Source: Verrucomicrobiota bacterium (GTDB lineage: Bacteria > Verrucomicrobiota > Verrucomicrobiia > Verrucomicrobiales > DEV007). From it: 7,438 bases of DNA. Location: positions 8,911-16,348 of the forward strand of contig JAADHD010000219.1 in NCBI GenBank assembly GCA_013152075.1, given 5' to 3'. Position 1 is the first letter of the stretch, and each line of letters opens with the position of its first letter. Below the pieces are notes generated by a model. It saw only the letters and a program-made list of their open reading frames with translations. It was not told the DNA's origin and searched no databases. The position numbers and the translations under genes were made by a program. Shown here piece after piece: positions 1 through 6,680 of the stretch.

Positions 1-1132
1 GTAGAGTTATCGGGGTTTCATATTGGTATTGCCCCTGCCAGTTGAAATCCCAGTCATCGATATAAAAGAGCGGCAGAATTTTGCCATCAGGCAGAGTGGC
101 ATCCGCTTTCATGCTTTTGCCGATCTGGTGAGCATGAGCCCAAACGGTGACAAGTTCGAGATCGTCGGGAACGGTGAGGTGATCCTTAATGGTGTATTTG
201 TTATCCCCCGGAGCAATCGTCAGGCCTGTTCTCGATCCAAAATTCGGTGGGATCTGGAATTGACCGATCAGGCGTTCCGGTGGGCTATCGGCGAAATAAA
301 TGCCGACTTTGGTTTTCTCCTTCTCAACTTTGCCGCTGGGGTGGAAGTGAGTTTGCAGAATGAGGTCGGAGCCTTTAGGCAGAGGTAGGGAAAACCCTTT
401 CCCTAATTGCAGGGGCATGCCGCCAACGGCCCAAGCGCCAAGAGAGCCGGTGGGTTTGAAACCTTTTCCTTTGAAGCCGGGCAAGGAATCGGCTTTTTGT
501 AGTTTGCGGGCATTGCCCGTGTTGTCGAGGAAGAACAGGGCGTGGTGGACGACCGTACGAGCACTCGGGCGGATTTCGACGGCGCGAACCCATTTGTCTT
601 CGGTGAGATTGAGAGGAAGGGTGAAATAGCGGTAGATGTCCCGGCCTTCAGCATGCACTTCAAAGGCGTCTTCCATTTCCACGATCAAATCAGGCTTGCC
701 TAGGCTCCAGCCTTTAGTGAATACCGGCGGGTCGATTTTTAATTCAGGATTGCCCTCGGGGCTGCCCGCGTTAACCCATTGTTGGATTAATTCGACATCG
801 CGATCATCTAATCGCAAGCTTCCACGGAATTCGCCGTGACCTGGCACCGGTTTCCATGGTGGCATGTAACGATCACTCACTACCCGCAAGATGGTTTTGG
901 AGCGACGTTTGCTGCCAGCGTAGTCGAGTAGAGAAAAGGGGGCGGCTTCTCCGGGGCGATGGCAACTTACGCATTTTTGATAAAATAGCGGTGCAATGTG
1001 TTGATAATAAGTAATTTTTTCACCTGTTGTTTCGGCCTTGGCGGGAGGCACTGCAAACATAGCCGGTGTTAGCAGGTATAGGGTCAGGATGATTCGTTTC
1101 AGTATGGGCGTGACGGTAGAGATTGTGATCAT
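1..1132 (-). CDS. Secreted cytochrome c / PHM-like copper type II monooxygenase (C-terminus cut by window edge)
   Basis: The frame is open from an ATG at 1130-1132 to the left edge, giving 377 residues without a stop. Residues 1-33 look like a Sec signal peptide: a basic KR at 12-13, a hydrophobic stretch, then an AKA cleavage site at 31-33, so the protein should be exported to the periplasm. A haem c site CVSCH lies at 54-58, with a likely sixth ligand Met90 in a YMPPW motif. The next part resembles peptidylglycine alpha-hydroxylating monooxygenase (Cu2_monooxygen families). It has HH at 196-197, LQTHFH with His262, and WAHAHQIGK with His333 and His335, matching the two copper sites of that family. 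The expected methionine copper ligand would lie beyond the edge. Such enzymes hydroxylate a C-H bond using O2 and an electron donor; the fused haem domain could supply electrons (inference). The substrate is unknown. There is no Shine-Dalgarno-like motif before the ATG. Confidence 0.85.
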   Translation of the reverse strand, partial: MITISTVTPILKRIILTLYLLTPAMFAVPPAKAETTGEKITYYQHIAPLFYQKCVSCHRPGEAAPFSLLDYAGSKRRSKTILRVVSDRYMPPWKPVPGHGEFRGSLRLDDRDVELIQQWVNAGSPEGNPELKIDPPVFTKGWSLGKPDLIVEMEDAFEVHAEGRDIYRYFTLPLNLTEDKWVRAVEIRPSARTVVHHALFFLDNTGNARKLQKADSLPGFKGKGFKPTGSLGAWAVGGMPLQLGKGFSLPLPKGSDLILQTHFHPSGKVEKEKTKVGIYFADSPPERLIGQFQIPPNFGSRTGLTIAPGDNKYTIKDHLTVPDDLELVTVWAHAHQIGKSMKADATLPDGKILPLFYIDDWDFNWQGQYQYETPITL

Positions 1133-1157
1133 TAGCTAAATAAGTGACGGTTGTTAT

Positions 1158-1185
1158 CAAAGGAGACGTAAGGTCTCAGTCTTTG
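1158..1185 (-). terminator. Bulged stem-loop just after the dehydrogenase stop; possible weak terminator or mRNA-end hairpin
   Basis: On the plus strand CAAAG-GAGAC (1158-1167) pairs with GTCTC (1173-1177) and CTTTG (1181-1185). This gives a 10-bp stem with a 5-base loop (GTAAG) and a 3-base bulge (AGT, 1178-1180). Read on the minus strand it starts one base after the dehydrogenase stop codon. No T-tract follows on either strand, so it is not a standard intrinsic terminator. It could partially terminate transcription, stabilise the upstream message, or be chance. Confidence 0.35.
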
Positions 1186-1186
1186 G

Positions 1187-1963
1187 TTACAACCGAACGC
1201 TCATATATCCGCCATCAATTGGCCACGCTGCGCCAGTTACAAAGGCGGACTCATCGGAGCAGAGGTAAACAGAGAGGTTGGCGATTTCTTCCGGCTCCGC
1301 CATTCGTCCGATGGGTTGGGCCTCGCTGAGTTTTTTGAACATCTCTTTTTCTTTTCCAGGGTAGTTTTTGGCGATGAATCCATCGACAAAAGGTGTGTGA
1401 ACCCGGCCGGGGCAGATGCAGTTGCAACGAATATTCTGGCCGATGAAATCGGTGGCGACGGAATAAGTCATGGTGAGCACCGCACCTTTTGACATGGAAT
1501 AGGCAAAGCGATCAGGGATGCCGGTTAGAGAAACGATGGATGCGAGATTTAGAATGACTCCGCCGCCCGCCTCAACCATGTGTGGCAGTATGGTATGTAG
1601 GCAGTTGTAGACTCCGCGGACATTGGTTTGGTAAACGCGATCAAAGTCTTCAACGCTGGTATCCACGGCATTGCCGACGTGGGCAATGCCGGCATTGTTG
1701 ATAAGAATGTCGATGCGTTCGCTCTCACTGAGTGCCCCGTCGACAGCAGTCTTGACCGAATCGGGGTTCGATACGTCGCAAGCAAAGGCTTGAGCTTGCC
1801 CTCCGGCATCCCGGATGTCTTTTAAGGTTTCGGCAGCGTGATCTTCGCTGAGTTCGAAGATGATTACCTTGGCGTTTTGTTGGGCAAATTTTTGAGCGAT
1901 TGATCGTCCAATTCCTGAGCCTCCTCCGGTGATTAGCGCTGTTTTTCCTTTTAAATCAAGCAT
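1187..1963 (-). CDS. Short-chain dehydrogenase/reductase (SDR), probably NAD-dependent
   Basis: This is a 258-residue classical SDR of normal family length and probably a cytosolic oxidoreductase acting on an alcohol or ketone group. The Rossmann glycine motif is TGGGSGIG at 12-19, Asp63 follows beta strand 3, and NNAG is at 89-92. The catalytic tetrad is Asn114, Ser142, Tyr155 and Lys159, followed by PG at 185-186. Glu37 at the end of beta strand 2 favours NAD(H) over NADP(H). The substrate loop around 187-215 and the DGG end near the C-terminus resemble sugar-acid or 3-hydroxyacid dehydrogenases, including the 2-keto-3-deoxy-L-fuconate dehydrogenase and BDH2 type, but the substrate cannot be fixed from sequence. 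The gene is divergent from the kinase and lies 54 bases upstream of the co-directional copper monooxygenase. There is no convincing Shine-Dalgarno motif; ATG is the start that places the glycine motif at the usual distance. Confidence 0.93.
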   Translation of the reverse strand: MLDLKGKTALITGGGSGIGRSIAQKFAQQNAKVIIFELSEDHAAETLKDIRDAGGQAQAFACDVSNPDSVKTAVDGALSESERIDILINNAGIAHVGNAVDTSVEDFDRVYQTNVRGVYNCLHTILPHMVEAGGGVILNLASIVSLTGIPDRFAYSMSKGAVLTMTYSVATDFIGQNIRCNCICPGRVHTPFVDGFIAKNYPGKEKEMFKKLSEAQPIGRMAEPEEIANLSVYLCSDESAFVTGAAWPIDGGYMSVRL

Positions 1964-2090
1964 GATAGTTTGTTATTAGTATTAGAACTTTGACGAGAGC
2001 TTAAGAGAAAGAAAGAAGAAAATGATGGGAGTAGTTTTCCGGGTTCTATTGCTACTAAATGGTAGGTGGTGAATCAATGGCGGGAAAGCA

Positions 2091-2119
2091 TTGACGAAAG
2101 CGGGGGGATTGGTTACTTT
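2091..2119 (+). promoter_or_regulatory. Candidate sigma70-type promoter for the hybrid kinase
   Basis: TTGACG at 2091-2096 matches the -35 consensus at five of six bases. It is followed after 17 bases by TACTTT at 2114-2119, which matches the -10 consensus at only three of six. A competing pair in the same stretch is TTGGTT at 2109-2114 with TATGCG at 2132-2137, also spaced 17. Either would give a leader of roughly 80-100 bases before the kinase ATG. The matches are weak and could be chance. Confidence 0.25.
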
Positions 2120-2175
2120 CGGCCAAAATTTTATGCGTATGGGTTCAAGCGGTGGTTTTCCAAGGAAATGGAGAG

Positions 2176-2187
2176 CCGTTCGAACGG
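2176..2187. promoter_or_regulatory. Perfect 12-bp palindrome, candidate operator upstream of the kinase
   Basis: CCGTTCGAACGG reads identically on both strands. It ends 39 bases before the kinase ATG and lies downstream of both candidate promoters, a position suited to a repressor site. As RNA it could form only a 4-bp stem with a 4-base loop, so a dimeric DNA-binding protein is a more natural reader than an RNA hairpin. No regulator is identified in this window, and no second copy was noticed in the intergenic regions. Confidence 0.35.
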
Positions 2188-2226
2188 AGCCCATCAGCAT
2201 GGAAGGTTAAGTGATTCTCTAAAAAA

Positions 2227-4950
2227 ATGCGTAATTTAAAAGGTCTTGGTATTGTGTTGTTTGCAGTGGCTGGTGTGATTCCAGTGGTGGTGCTGTTCTT
2301 GTTGATTCAGGCGATCGGTAAAAGCGGAGGCAAACAGGAAGCGGAAAAGGCGCAAGCTAGATTGGCGAATTCAGTGAAGTTACAGGTTGAGAATCTGATG
2401 GCTTCATCGCTACATGAAGCGAAATCTTTGAAGACGAACCCAGTGCTGCTGGAGCCAAAACTGGACCCCAAAAAAGTAGGAGAAGAGTTACGCCGCTTTG
2501 GTAAAGGGAAATTTGACGATATCAGTATACTTAATGCTGAAGGTGGAGTGGTGGCTTCTACAAATTCATCGTTGCAGGGAGATACAACGGAAGGACTAAA
2601 GCTCGCACTGAAAAATGGGCAGGCTATTGTCAGCTATCCGGTAATGGAGGGAAGCGCCCAGAAATCCAGCTATTCAATTTATCAACCAATGAAGACTGCT
2701 GACCAAAGGGTCATTAGGTTGGATTTTTCTTTTGATCGAATTCGCGATATTTTAAGCAAGGTGCAATTGGACAGTGGAGAGGAGCTCTTCCTTGTGGATT
2801 CGACCAATCGAATCCTTTTTGCCAAGGAACCAGCCCAGGTGCTCGCCGCTCCTTTTACCAGAATTTCGACATACCCAGCTTGGGATAGCGCGGATGACGG
2901 GGAATCGATTGAAACTTCTGATAACGGGGATGTTTGTTTTGTGCAAACAGTCGTAATACCCGAATTGATGGATGCTAAAAAGAAGTGGTTGCTTGTGTGG
3001 GTAGGGGGCAGCCGCGGGGAGGCTGCTTTAGGTATGTTGCCGATATTGTTTCTGGTGGCGGCCGGGGTAGGAGTAGGTTTGGCAATTTTGTTGTCGACTC
3101 TGTTAACAGGTAAAGTAAGAGGCGCTATCATTGACGTGACCGAAGGGCTGGAAGCAGCTGCATCAGGCGACCTGAAGGTGGAGCTTGAGCCGGCATCCAT
3201 GGAGGAAACGGGAGCTATGGTGGATGCCTTTAATGAAATGATAGAGAATGTCCGCTCGGGCAGGGATGCTCTTGAAACCAAGGTGAAAGAAGAGGGCGGC
3301 GCGTTAAGGGAATCGAAAGAAAGATTGAATTCGGCTACATCCGAGTTGCGAGCTGCTTTTGAGGCGGTTCGTGAAGCGGTGGTGATGATCGATTTTGATG
3401 GGAAAGTGATTGAGGCGAACCAGCATTTTTGTGATTTGTCTTCCTTGCCGATGGAAGATCTGAAGGCCTTCGCTCCGGATGCTATGGTGGAGCAGTTGAA
3501 GGGGCGCTTCAAGAATGCTGATGGTTTCGGAAAACAGTGGCAACATTTTGCAGACAATCCAAGAGCGGTAGGTAATGAAGAATGGCTGACGCCTGGATCA
3601 TCACCGCTGACGATTGATATTCGCACGGTTCCTGTATTGAGTGAAGACGATGAGGTTATGGGACGAGTATGGGTGTTCCGTGATGTTACCGAGGTGCGTT
3701 CTTTGGATCTGCAGCTCAGGCAGTCGCAGAAAATGGGAGCATTGGGAAATTTGGCAGCTGGAGTGGCGCATGATTTTAATAACATGCTGCAGGGTATTTC
3801 TGGAAATGTGGCTTTTGCCTCTTTAAAGTTGGCTGAGGGGGAGGCGGAGAGTATTCCGGAGCATCTCGGCATTGCCAGTGAAGCCTGCGAAAGGTCAGCA
3901 TCCCTAGTGCGACAATTGCTCAATTTTTCCAGAAAGGAAGATATGGAGGAACTGGTGATTTCCTGCGATATCAAAAAAGTTGTTCAGGAAACGGCGATGT
4001 TGCTGTCGAGGACATTGGATCCCCGCCTGAAGTTGGAGGTGCAGGTTGACGAAGGCGTGTGGCCGGCAAAAGGAGATGGCAATCAGCTTCAGCAGGTTAT
4101 CATGAATATGTGCGTGAACGCAGGTGATGCTATTTATGAAGAAGGGGTGATTCGCATGGAGGTGGCGAACAGAGTGAAGGTTAAAGTGGGAGGAGGCAAA
4201 GGATCGAGGAGTGGTGAATTTGTCGAGGTAGCGATTATTGATGATGGAGAAGGGATGGTGGATGAAATTCGTGAGCGTATTTTTGAACCGTTTTTTTCCA
4301 CCAAAGCGCAGGGGGAAGGTACTGGTTTGGGCTTGGCAACTTGTGCAAGTATTGTTGAGAAGCTTGGCGGTTGGATTGAATGTGAATCAGAGTTGGCTCT
4401 TGGCACGACATTTAGAATTTTTCTACCGCGAAGCAGGAAAGCCGTCGGAATTGGAGATTCGATGGATGATGTGAATTTGAATTTTGATAGTTTGGGCGAT
4501 GGTTTCAGAGATGGAGAGGGAGCAGGATTGAAAGCGTTAGTGGTTGATGACGAGGAGAGCGTGAGAGATGTGGCAGCGAATATTCTTCAGGAGGAAGGGT
4601 ATGAGGTTGTCACGGCAGGCAATGGAGAAGAGGCCATGAAAATTATCCAGGAGCAGGACGGTAAGTTGGCAATTGTGGTTTTGGATTTGACTATGCCGGT
4701 GATGTCCGGGCGCGATGCTTTTGTTCAAATGCGGAATGAGTACCCGGATCTTCCAGTCATCATCTGTAGTGGCTATCTGATGGATATTGTGGATTTTGTC
4801 AGCGAGCTAGGGCATGAGCCCGATGACAAGGTGCAGAAGCCTTACCGGCTGAATGTGTTGAGACGGAAAATCAAGGAAGTGATAGCTAGAAGCCAACCTG
4901 CAGATGGCGGGGCATCGGATGCGGCGGCTACTACTGACAGCCCGAGTTAA
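2227..4950 (+). CDS. Membrane-bound hybrid sensor histidine kinase (sensor-HAMP-PAS-HisKA-HATPase-REC)
   Basis: The 907-residue protein has a first membrane helix at about 8-30, an extracytoplasmic Cache-like sensor region at about 31-265, and a second helix at about 268-293. These are followed by HAMP at about 294-345, a coiled coil at 345-375 and PAS at about 376-490. The dimerisation helix carries the phosphoacceptor His515 in VAHDFNNM, the NtrB-like HxFNN class. The ATP-binding domain has the N box (Asn627, Asn631), DDGEGM at 672-677, FEPFFSTK at 687-694 region and GEGTGLGLA at about 696-704. After an acidic linker, the receiver has Asp774-Asp775, phosphoacceptor Asp820, Ser848 and Lys871, so all catalytic positions look intact. 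An Ala/Ser/Asp-rich tail ends the protein. It likely senses an external ligand and passes phosphate from His515 to Asp820; there is no output domain and no partner regulator nearby. The start is fixed by an in-frame TGA at 2212-2214. No Shine-Dalgarno motif is present at usual spacing; a run of A precedes the ATG. Confidence 0.95.
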   Translation: MRNLKGLGIVLFAVAGVIPVVVLFLLIQAIGKSGGKQEAEKAQARLANSVKLQVENLMASSLHEAKSLKTNPVLLEPKLDPKKVGEELRRFGKGKFDDISILNAEGGVVASTNSSLQGDTTEGLKLALKNGQAIVSYPVMEGSAQKSSYSIYQPMKTADQRVIRLDFSFDRIRDILSKVQLDSGEELFLVDSTNRILFAKEPAQVLAAPFTRISTYPAWDSADDGESIETSDNGDVCFVQTVVIPELMDAKKKWLLVWVGGSRGEAALGMLPILFLVAAGVGVGLAILLSTLLTGKVRGAIIDVTEGLEAAASGDLKVELEPASMEETGAMVDAFNEMIENVRSGRDALETKVKEEGGALRESKERLNSATSELRAAFEAVREAVVMIDFDGKVIEANQHFCDLSSLPMEDLKAFAPDAMVEQLKGRFKNADGFGKQWQHFADNPRAVGNEEWLTPGSSPLTIDIRTVPVLSEDDEVMGRVWVFRDVTEVRSLDLQLRQSQKMGALGNLAAGVAHDFNNMLQGISGNVAFASLKLAEGEAESIPEHLGIASEACERSASLVRQLLNFSRKEDMEELVISCDIKKVVQETAMLLSRTLDPRLKLEVQVDEGVWPAKGDGNQLQQVIMNMCVNAGDAIYEEGVIRMEVANRVKVKVGGGKGSRSGEFVEVAIIDDGEGMVDEIRERIFEPFFSTKAQGEGTGLGLATCASIVEKLGGWIECESELALGTTFRIFLPRSRKAVGIGDSMDDVNLNFDSLGDGFRDGEGAGLKALVVDDEESVRDVAANILQEEGYEVVTAGNGEEAMKIIQEQDGKLAIVVLDLTMPVMSGRDAFVQMRNEYPDLPVIICSGYLMDIVDFVSELGHEPDDKVQKPYRLNVLRRKIKEVIARSQPADGGASDAAATTDSPS

Positions 4951-6088
4951 GAATCATTTGAGCACGATGTTTCCAGGAGAGCTCTTCTGAGCGCTTGGCG
5001 GCGTTCAGGGATAATTCGAGGTATTGCTTGGGGTCATCGAGCAGTTCTCTGGCGGCATGAGGGAACTGAGTGGGCTGTTCGGGAGATAAATAGATTCCGG
5101 CATCGCCAACTACGGCGCGGGTCGTCGGCAGATCGGTGGCGATCACCGGTAAATGATGAGAGAGGGAATCGAGGGCTTTGACGGGGCAAGTGAGTGCGCG
5201 GTTGTAGAAGCTATTTTGTAGCGGAACAATTCCTATGCTAGCGTGATTTTCGAGGTGTTGATGTAGTTTTGAAGGGGGCATTGACGGGAAAAAATGGATA
5301 GGAGAATTTGCAGGTAGTTTTTTCTTCAGTTTATCAATTTGCTCTTGTTTCCCGCCGAGTAAATGAAGTTTCAGATTGTGTTGATGAAAAAAATCGGCCT
5401 GACCGAGGAGGTCATGAACACCTTTGTATCGCTGTAGAAGTCCGACGTACACGACGGTGCGTTTCAGACGTCGTTGTTCGATTTCTTCCTCGGTAGATTT
5501 CAAGCGTTCCAGGCATCCGAGAATATGTGTCATTATGTTCATGTCAGGGAAGACCCGGCGATAACACTTTTCTTGTGGGGGGGTGATGCAAAGTAAGGCG
5601 CTGAGTTGGGGGAGGAACAGTCGTTCGGTCAAGCGTTTACGATGGTCAGTGAATTTGATTTTCAGATCCCGTTCACTAAAGTCTGCATGAAAATCGTGAG
5701 CTTCGTAAATCGTGCGTAAAGTGGTCGGGTAACTTCGTTGCAGACGAGCGAGTAATGCCAGGAGGCCGAGTTCGCGGGTCAGGAAAAGAACGCTTTCTCC
5801 GGCCGCTAGTTCCTTTTTACAGAAGGCGATGGCTTGGCGGTAAATTTTTCTTGCTGGGATTTCGGAGAGTTTACTTCCTTTGGCAATTCGATGGATGTTT
5901 AACCCGGGATGGGGGGTGACACCATAAAAGTTTTCAAGATCTTCCGAGGTGTTGGAAGGTGTTCCCTCGCTGATAAAGTAGTGCGTCTCGTAGTCAAGCT
6001 GGGCAAACGAGAGCGCGTTGAGCAGACCGATGTAGACGATGGGTCCCGGTTTTTTCCATTCACTTCGGTTGGCCCAAATGACTTTCAT
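4931..6088 (-). CDS. GT-B fold glycosyltransferase, GT4-like (group 1)
   Basis: This 385-residue protein has the usual length and layout of a group 1 glycosyltransferase. The N-terminal acceptor domain includes YEAHDFHA at 128-135. The C-terminal donor domain opens with YVGLLQRYKG at 214-223 and continues through the LHLLGG strand at 241-246. Near the donor pocket is CPVKALDSL at 301-309 with LPVIATDLP at 313-321, which corresponds to the family's PxKxxE motif. Asp307 stands where Glu is usual. The protein probably transfers a sugar from a nucleotide-activated donor in making a surface polysaccharide, lipopolysaccharide or glycolipid; donor and acceptor cannot be told. There is no membrane segment or signal peptide. 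Its 3' end overlaps the convergent kinase gene by 20 bases, and its 5' end is divergent from rimB. A seven-base G/C run at 5577-5583 encodes a Pro-Pro pair. No other polysaccharide genes lie in the window. Confidence 0.85.
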   Translation of the reverse strand: MKVIWANRSEWKKPGPIVYIGLLNALSFAQLDYETHYFISEGTPSNTSEDLENFYGVTPHPGLNIHRIAKGSKLSEIPARKIYRQAIAFCKKELAAGESVLFLTRELGLLALLARLQRSYPTTLRTIYEAHDFHADFSERDLKIKFTDHRKRLTERLFLPQLSALLCITPPQEKCYRRVFPDMNIMTHILGCLERLKSTEEEIEQRRLKRTVVYVGLLQRYKGVHDLLGQADFFHQHNLKLHLLGGKQEQIDKLKKKLPANSPIHFFPSMPPSKLHQHLENHASIGIVPLQNSFYNRALTCPVKALDSLSHHLPVIATDLPTTRAVVGDAGIYLSPEQPTQFPHAARELLDDPKQYLELSLNAAKRSEELSWKHRAQMILNSGCQ

Positions 6089-6099
6089 ATTTGCTCGGA

Positions 6100-6128
6100 A
6101 GAATGGAGGCGCTGTGCAGGCCTGTCAA
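6100..6128 (-). promoter_or_regulatory. Candidate promoter for the glycosyltransferase
   Basis: On the minus strand a perfect -35 hexamer TTGACA (6123-6128) is followed after 17 bases by CATTCT (6100-6105), which matches the -10 consensus at three of six positions. Transcription would start about 5-10 bases before the glycosyltransferase ATG at 6088. That implies a very short or nearly leaderless message, consistent with the lack of a Shine-Dalgarno motif there. Confidence 0.35.
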
Positions 6129-6134
6129 TGAGAA

Positions 6135-6157
6135 GGGTTTGAGTGTTGGGTTTGAGT
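6135..6157 (+). repeat. Pair of 10-bp direct repeats upstream of rimB
   Basis: GGGTTTGAGT occurs at 6135-6144 and again at 6148-6157, with a period of 13 bases, in the divergent region between the glycosyltransferase and rimB. The second copy ends 10 bases before the annotated rimB start. It may be a binding site for a regulator or a local duplication; the sequence alone does not decide. Confidence 0.5.
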
Positions 6158-6167
6158 TGAGACTTGG

Positions 6168-6680
6168 ATGGATTTGGTGGATAAATGGAAGCGAATGGCG
6201 CGCGATAAAAAAACTGAGGAGAAAATTGAGATAGGCTGGCGCGAATGGGTCGGCCTGCCTGATCTGAATGTACCTGGCATTAAGGCGAAAGTTGATACTG
6301 GTGCACGAACATCGGTGCTGCATACTGCAGAGTATGAGTGTTTTGAAGATGAAGAGGGTCTGTCGTGGGTGCGTTTCAAATTGCATCCATTGAGGAAAAA
6401 AAAGGACTGCATCAGACTGGGTAAGGCACGAGTAAAGGCATTTCGTGAGGTGAAAGATTCAGGTGGACATATCGAGAAACGTCCGTTCATTGAGACCCGC
6501 GTTCGCTTGGGGGATTTGGAATGGGTAATCGAACTGAGTCTGACGAATCGAGAGCAGATGAGATTCAGAATGTTGTTGGGAAGATCGGCTATTAAGTCAC
6601 GATTTGTCGTTAATGCATCCAAATCTTACCGACTGGGTAAAAATTTGAGAGCCTGTTATGCGGCGGAAGAAAAGTCATGA
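6168..6680 (+). CDS. rimB: RimB-like retropepsin-type protease (ATP-dependent zinc protease family, PF05618 type)
   Basis: The 170-residue protein matches the small family once named ATP-dependent zinc protease and now regarded as retropepsin-like. The signature is KVDTGARTSVLH at 41-52, with Asp43 of the DTGA motif as the catalytic aspartate; a second conserved segment, MLLGR, is at 135-139. Like retroviral proteases it would need to dimerise to form an active site (family knowledge). In Pseudomonas the family member RimB acts with RimK in ribosomal protein S6 glutamation and is reported to counteract RimK. Here the stop overlaps the rimK start as ATGA, strong support for the same role and for translational coupling. 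There is no signal peptide. The start is uncertain: ATG at 6168 gives the longest frame, but Met10 (ATG at 6195) has a GGAAG just upstream and precedes the conserved core equally well. Confidence 0.88.
   Translation: MDLVDKWKRMARDKKTEEKIEIGWREWVGLPDLNVPGIKAKVDTGARTSVLHTAEYECFEDEEGLSWVRFKLHPLRKKKDCIRLGKARVKAFREVKDSGGHIEKRPFIETRVRLGDLEWVIELSLTNREQMRFRMLLGRSAIKSRFVVNASKSYRLGKNLRACYAAEEKS
6665..6670 (+). promoter_or_regulatory. Shine-Dalgarno-like site for rimK
   Basis: GGAAGA lies six bases before the rimK ATG and inside the last codons of rimB. It is the best-placed ribosome binding site in the window; most other genes lack one. It supports the ATG at 6677 as the rimK start, together with the ATGA overlap. 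Confidence 0.5.

Larger units (their letters stand above)
1964..2226. other. Divergent intergenic region between dehydrogenase and hybrid kinase
   Basis: This 263-base region must hold the promoters of both divergent genes. It contains the candidate kinase promoter and the 12-bp palindrome annotated separately, and a purine-rich stretch around 1995-2030. No convincing -35/-10 pair was found for the dehydrogenase on the minus strand. A 72-codon minus-strand frame across the region has no recognisable protein character and is not called. Confidence 0.6.

Noticed and set aside
23..839. Several plus- and minus-strand frames of 60-120 codons at the left end
   Set aside because: They are shadows of the edge-truncated copper monooxygenase frame, which carries haem and copper motifs and stays open over 377 codons.
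1158..1185. Standard intrinsic terminator
   Set aside because: The stem-loop is real on paper but no T-tract follows it on either strand, so only a tentative call is made.
2682..3974. A 430-codon open frame on the minus strand inside the hybrid kinase gene
   Set aside because: The translation is Ser/Thr/Pro-rich with no recognisable domain and lies wholly antisense to the conserved PAS, HisKA and sensor regions. It is best explained as a shadow of the kinase codon pattern.
6117..6124. 8-bp palindrome CAGGCCTG in the region upstream of the glycosyltransferase
   Set aside because: It is short, its symmetry does not extend to the flanks, and it partly overlaps the candidate -35 hexamer. Chance is a sufficient explanation.
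6125..6622. A 165-codon minus-strand frame opposite rimB
   Set aside because: It covers the conserved RimB core in antisense, has no domain character, and would conflict with the well-supported rimB-rimK pair.
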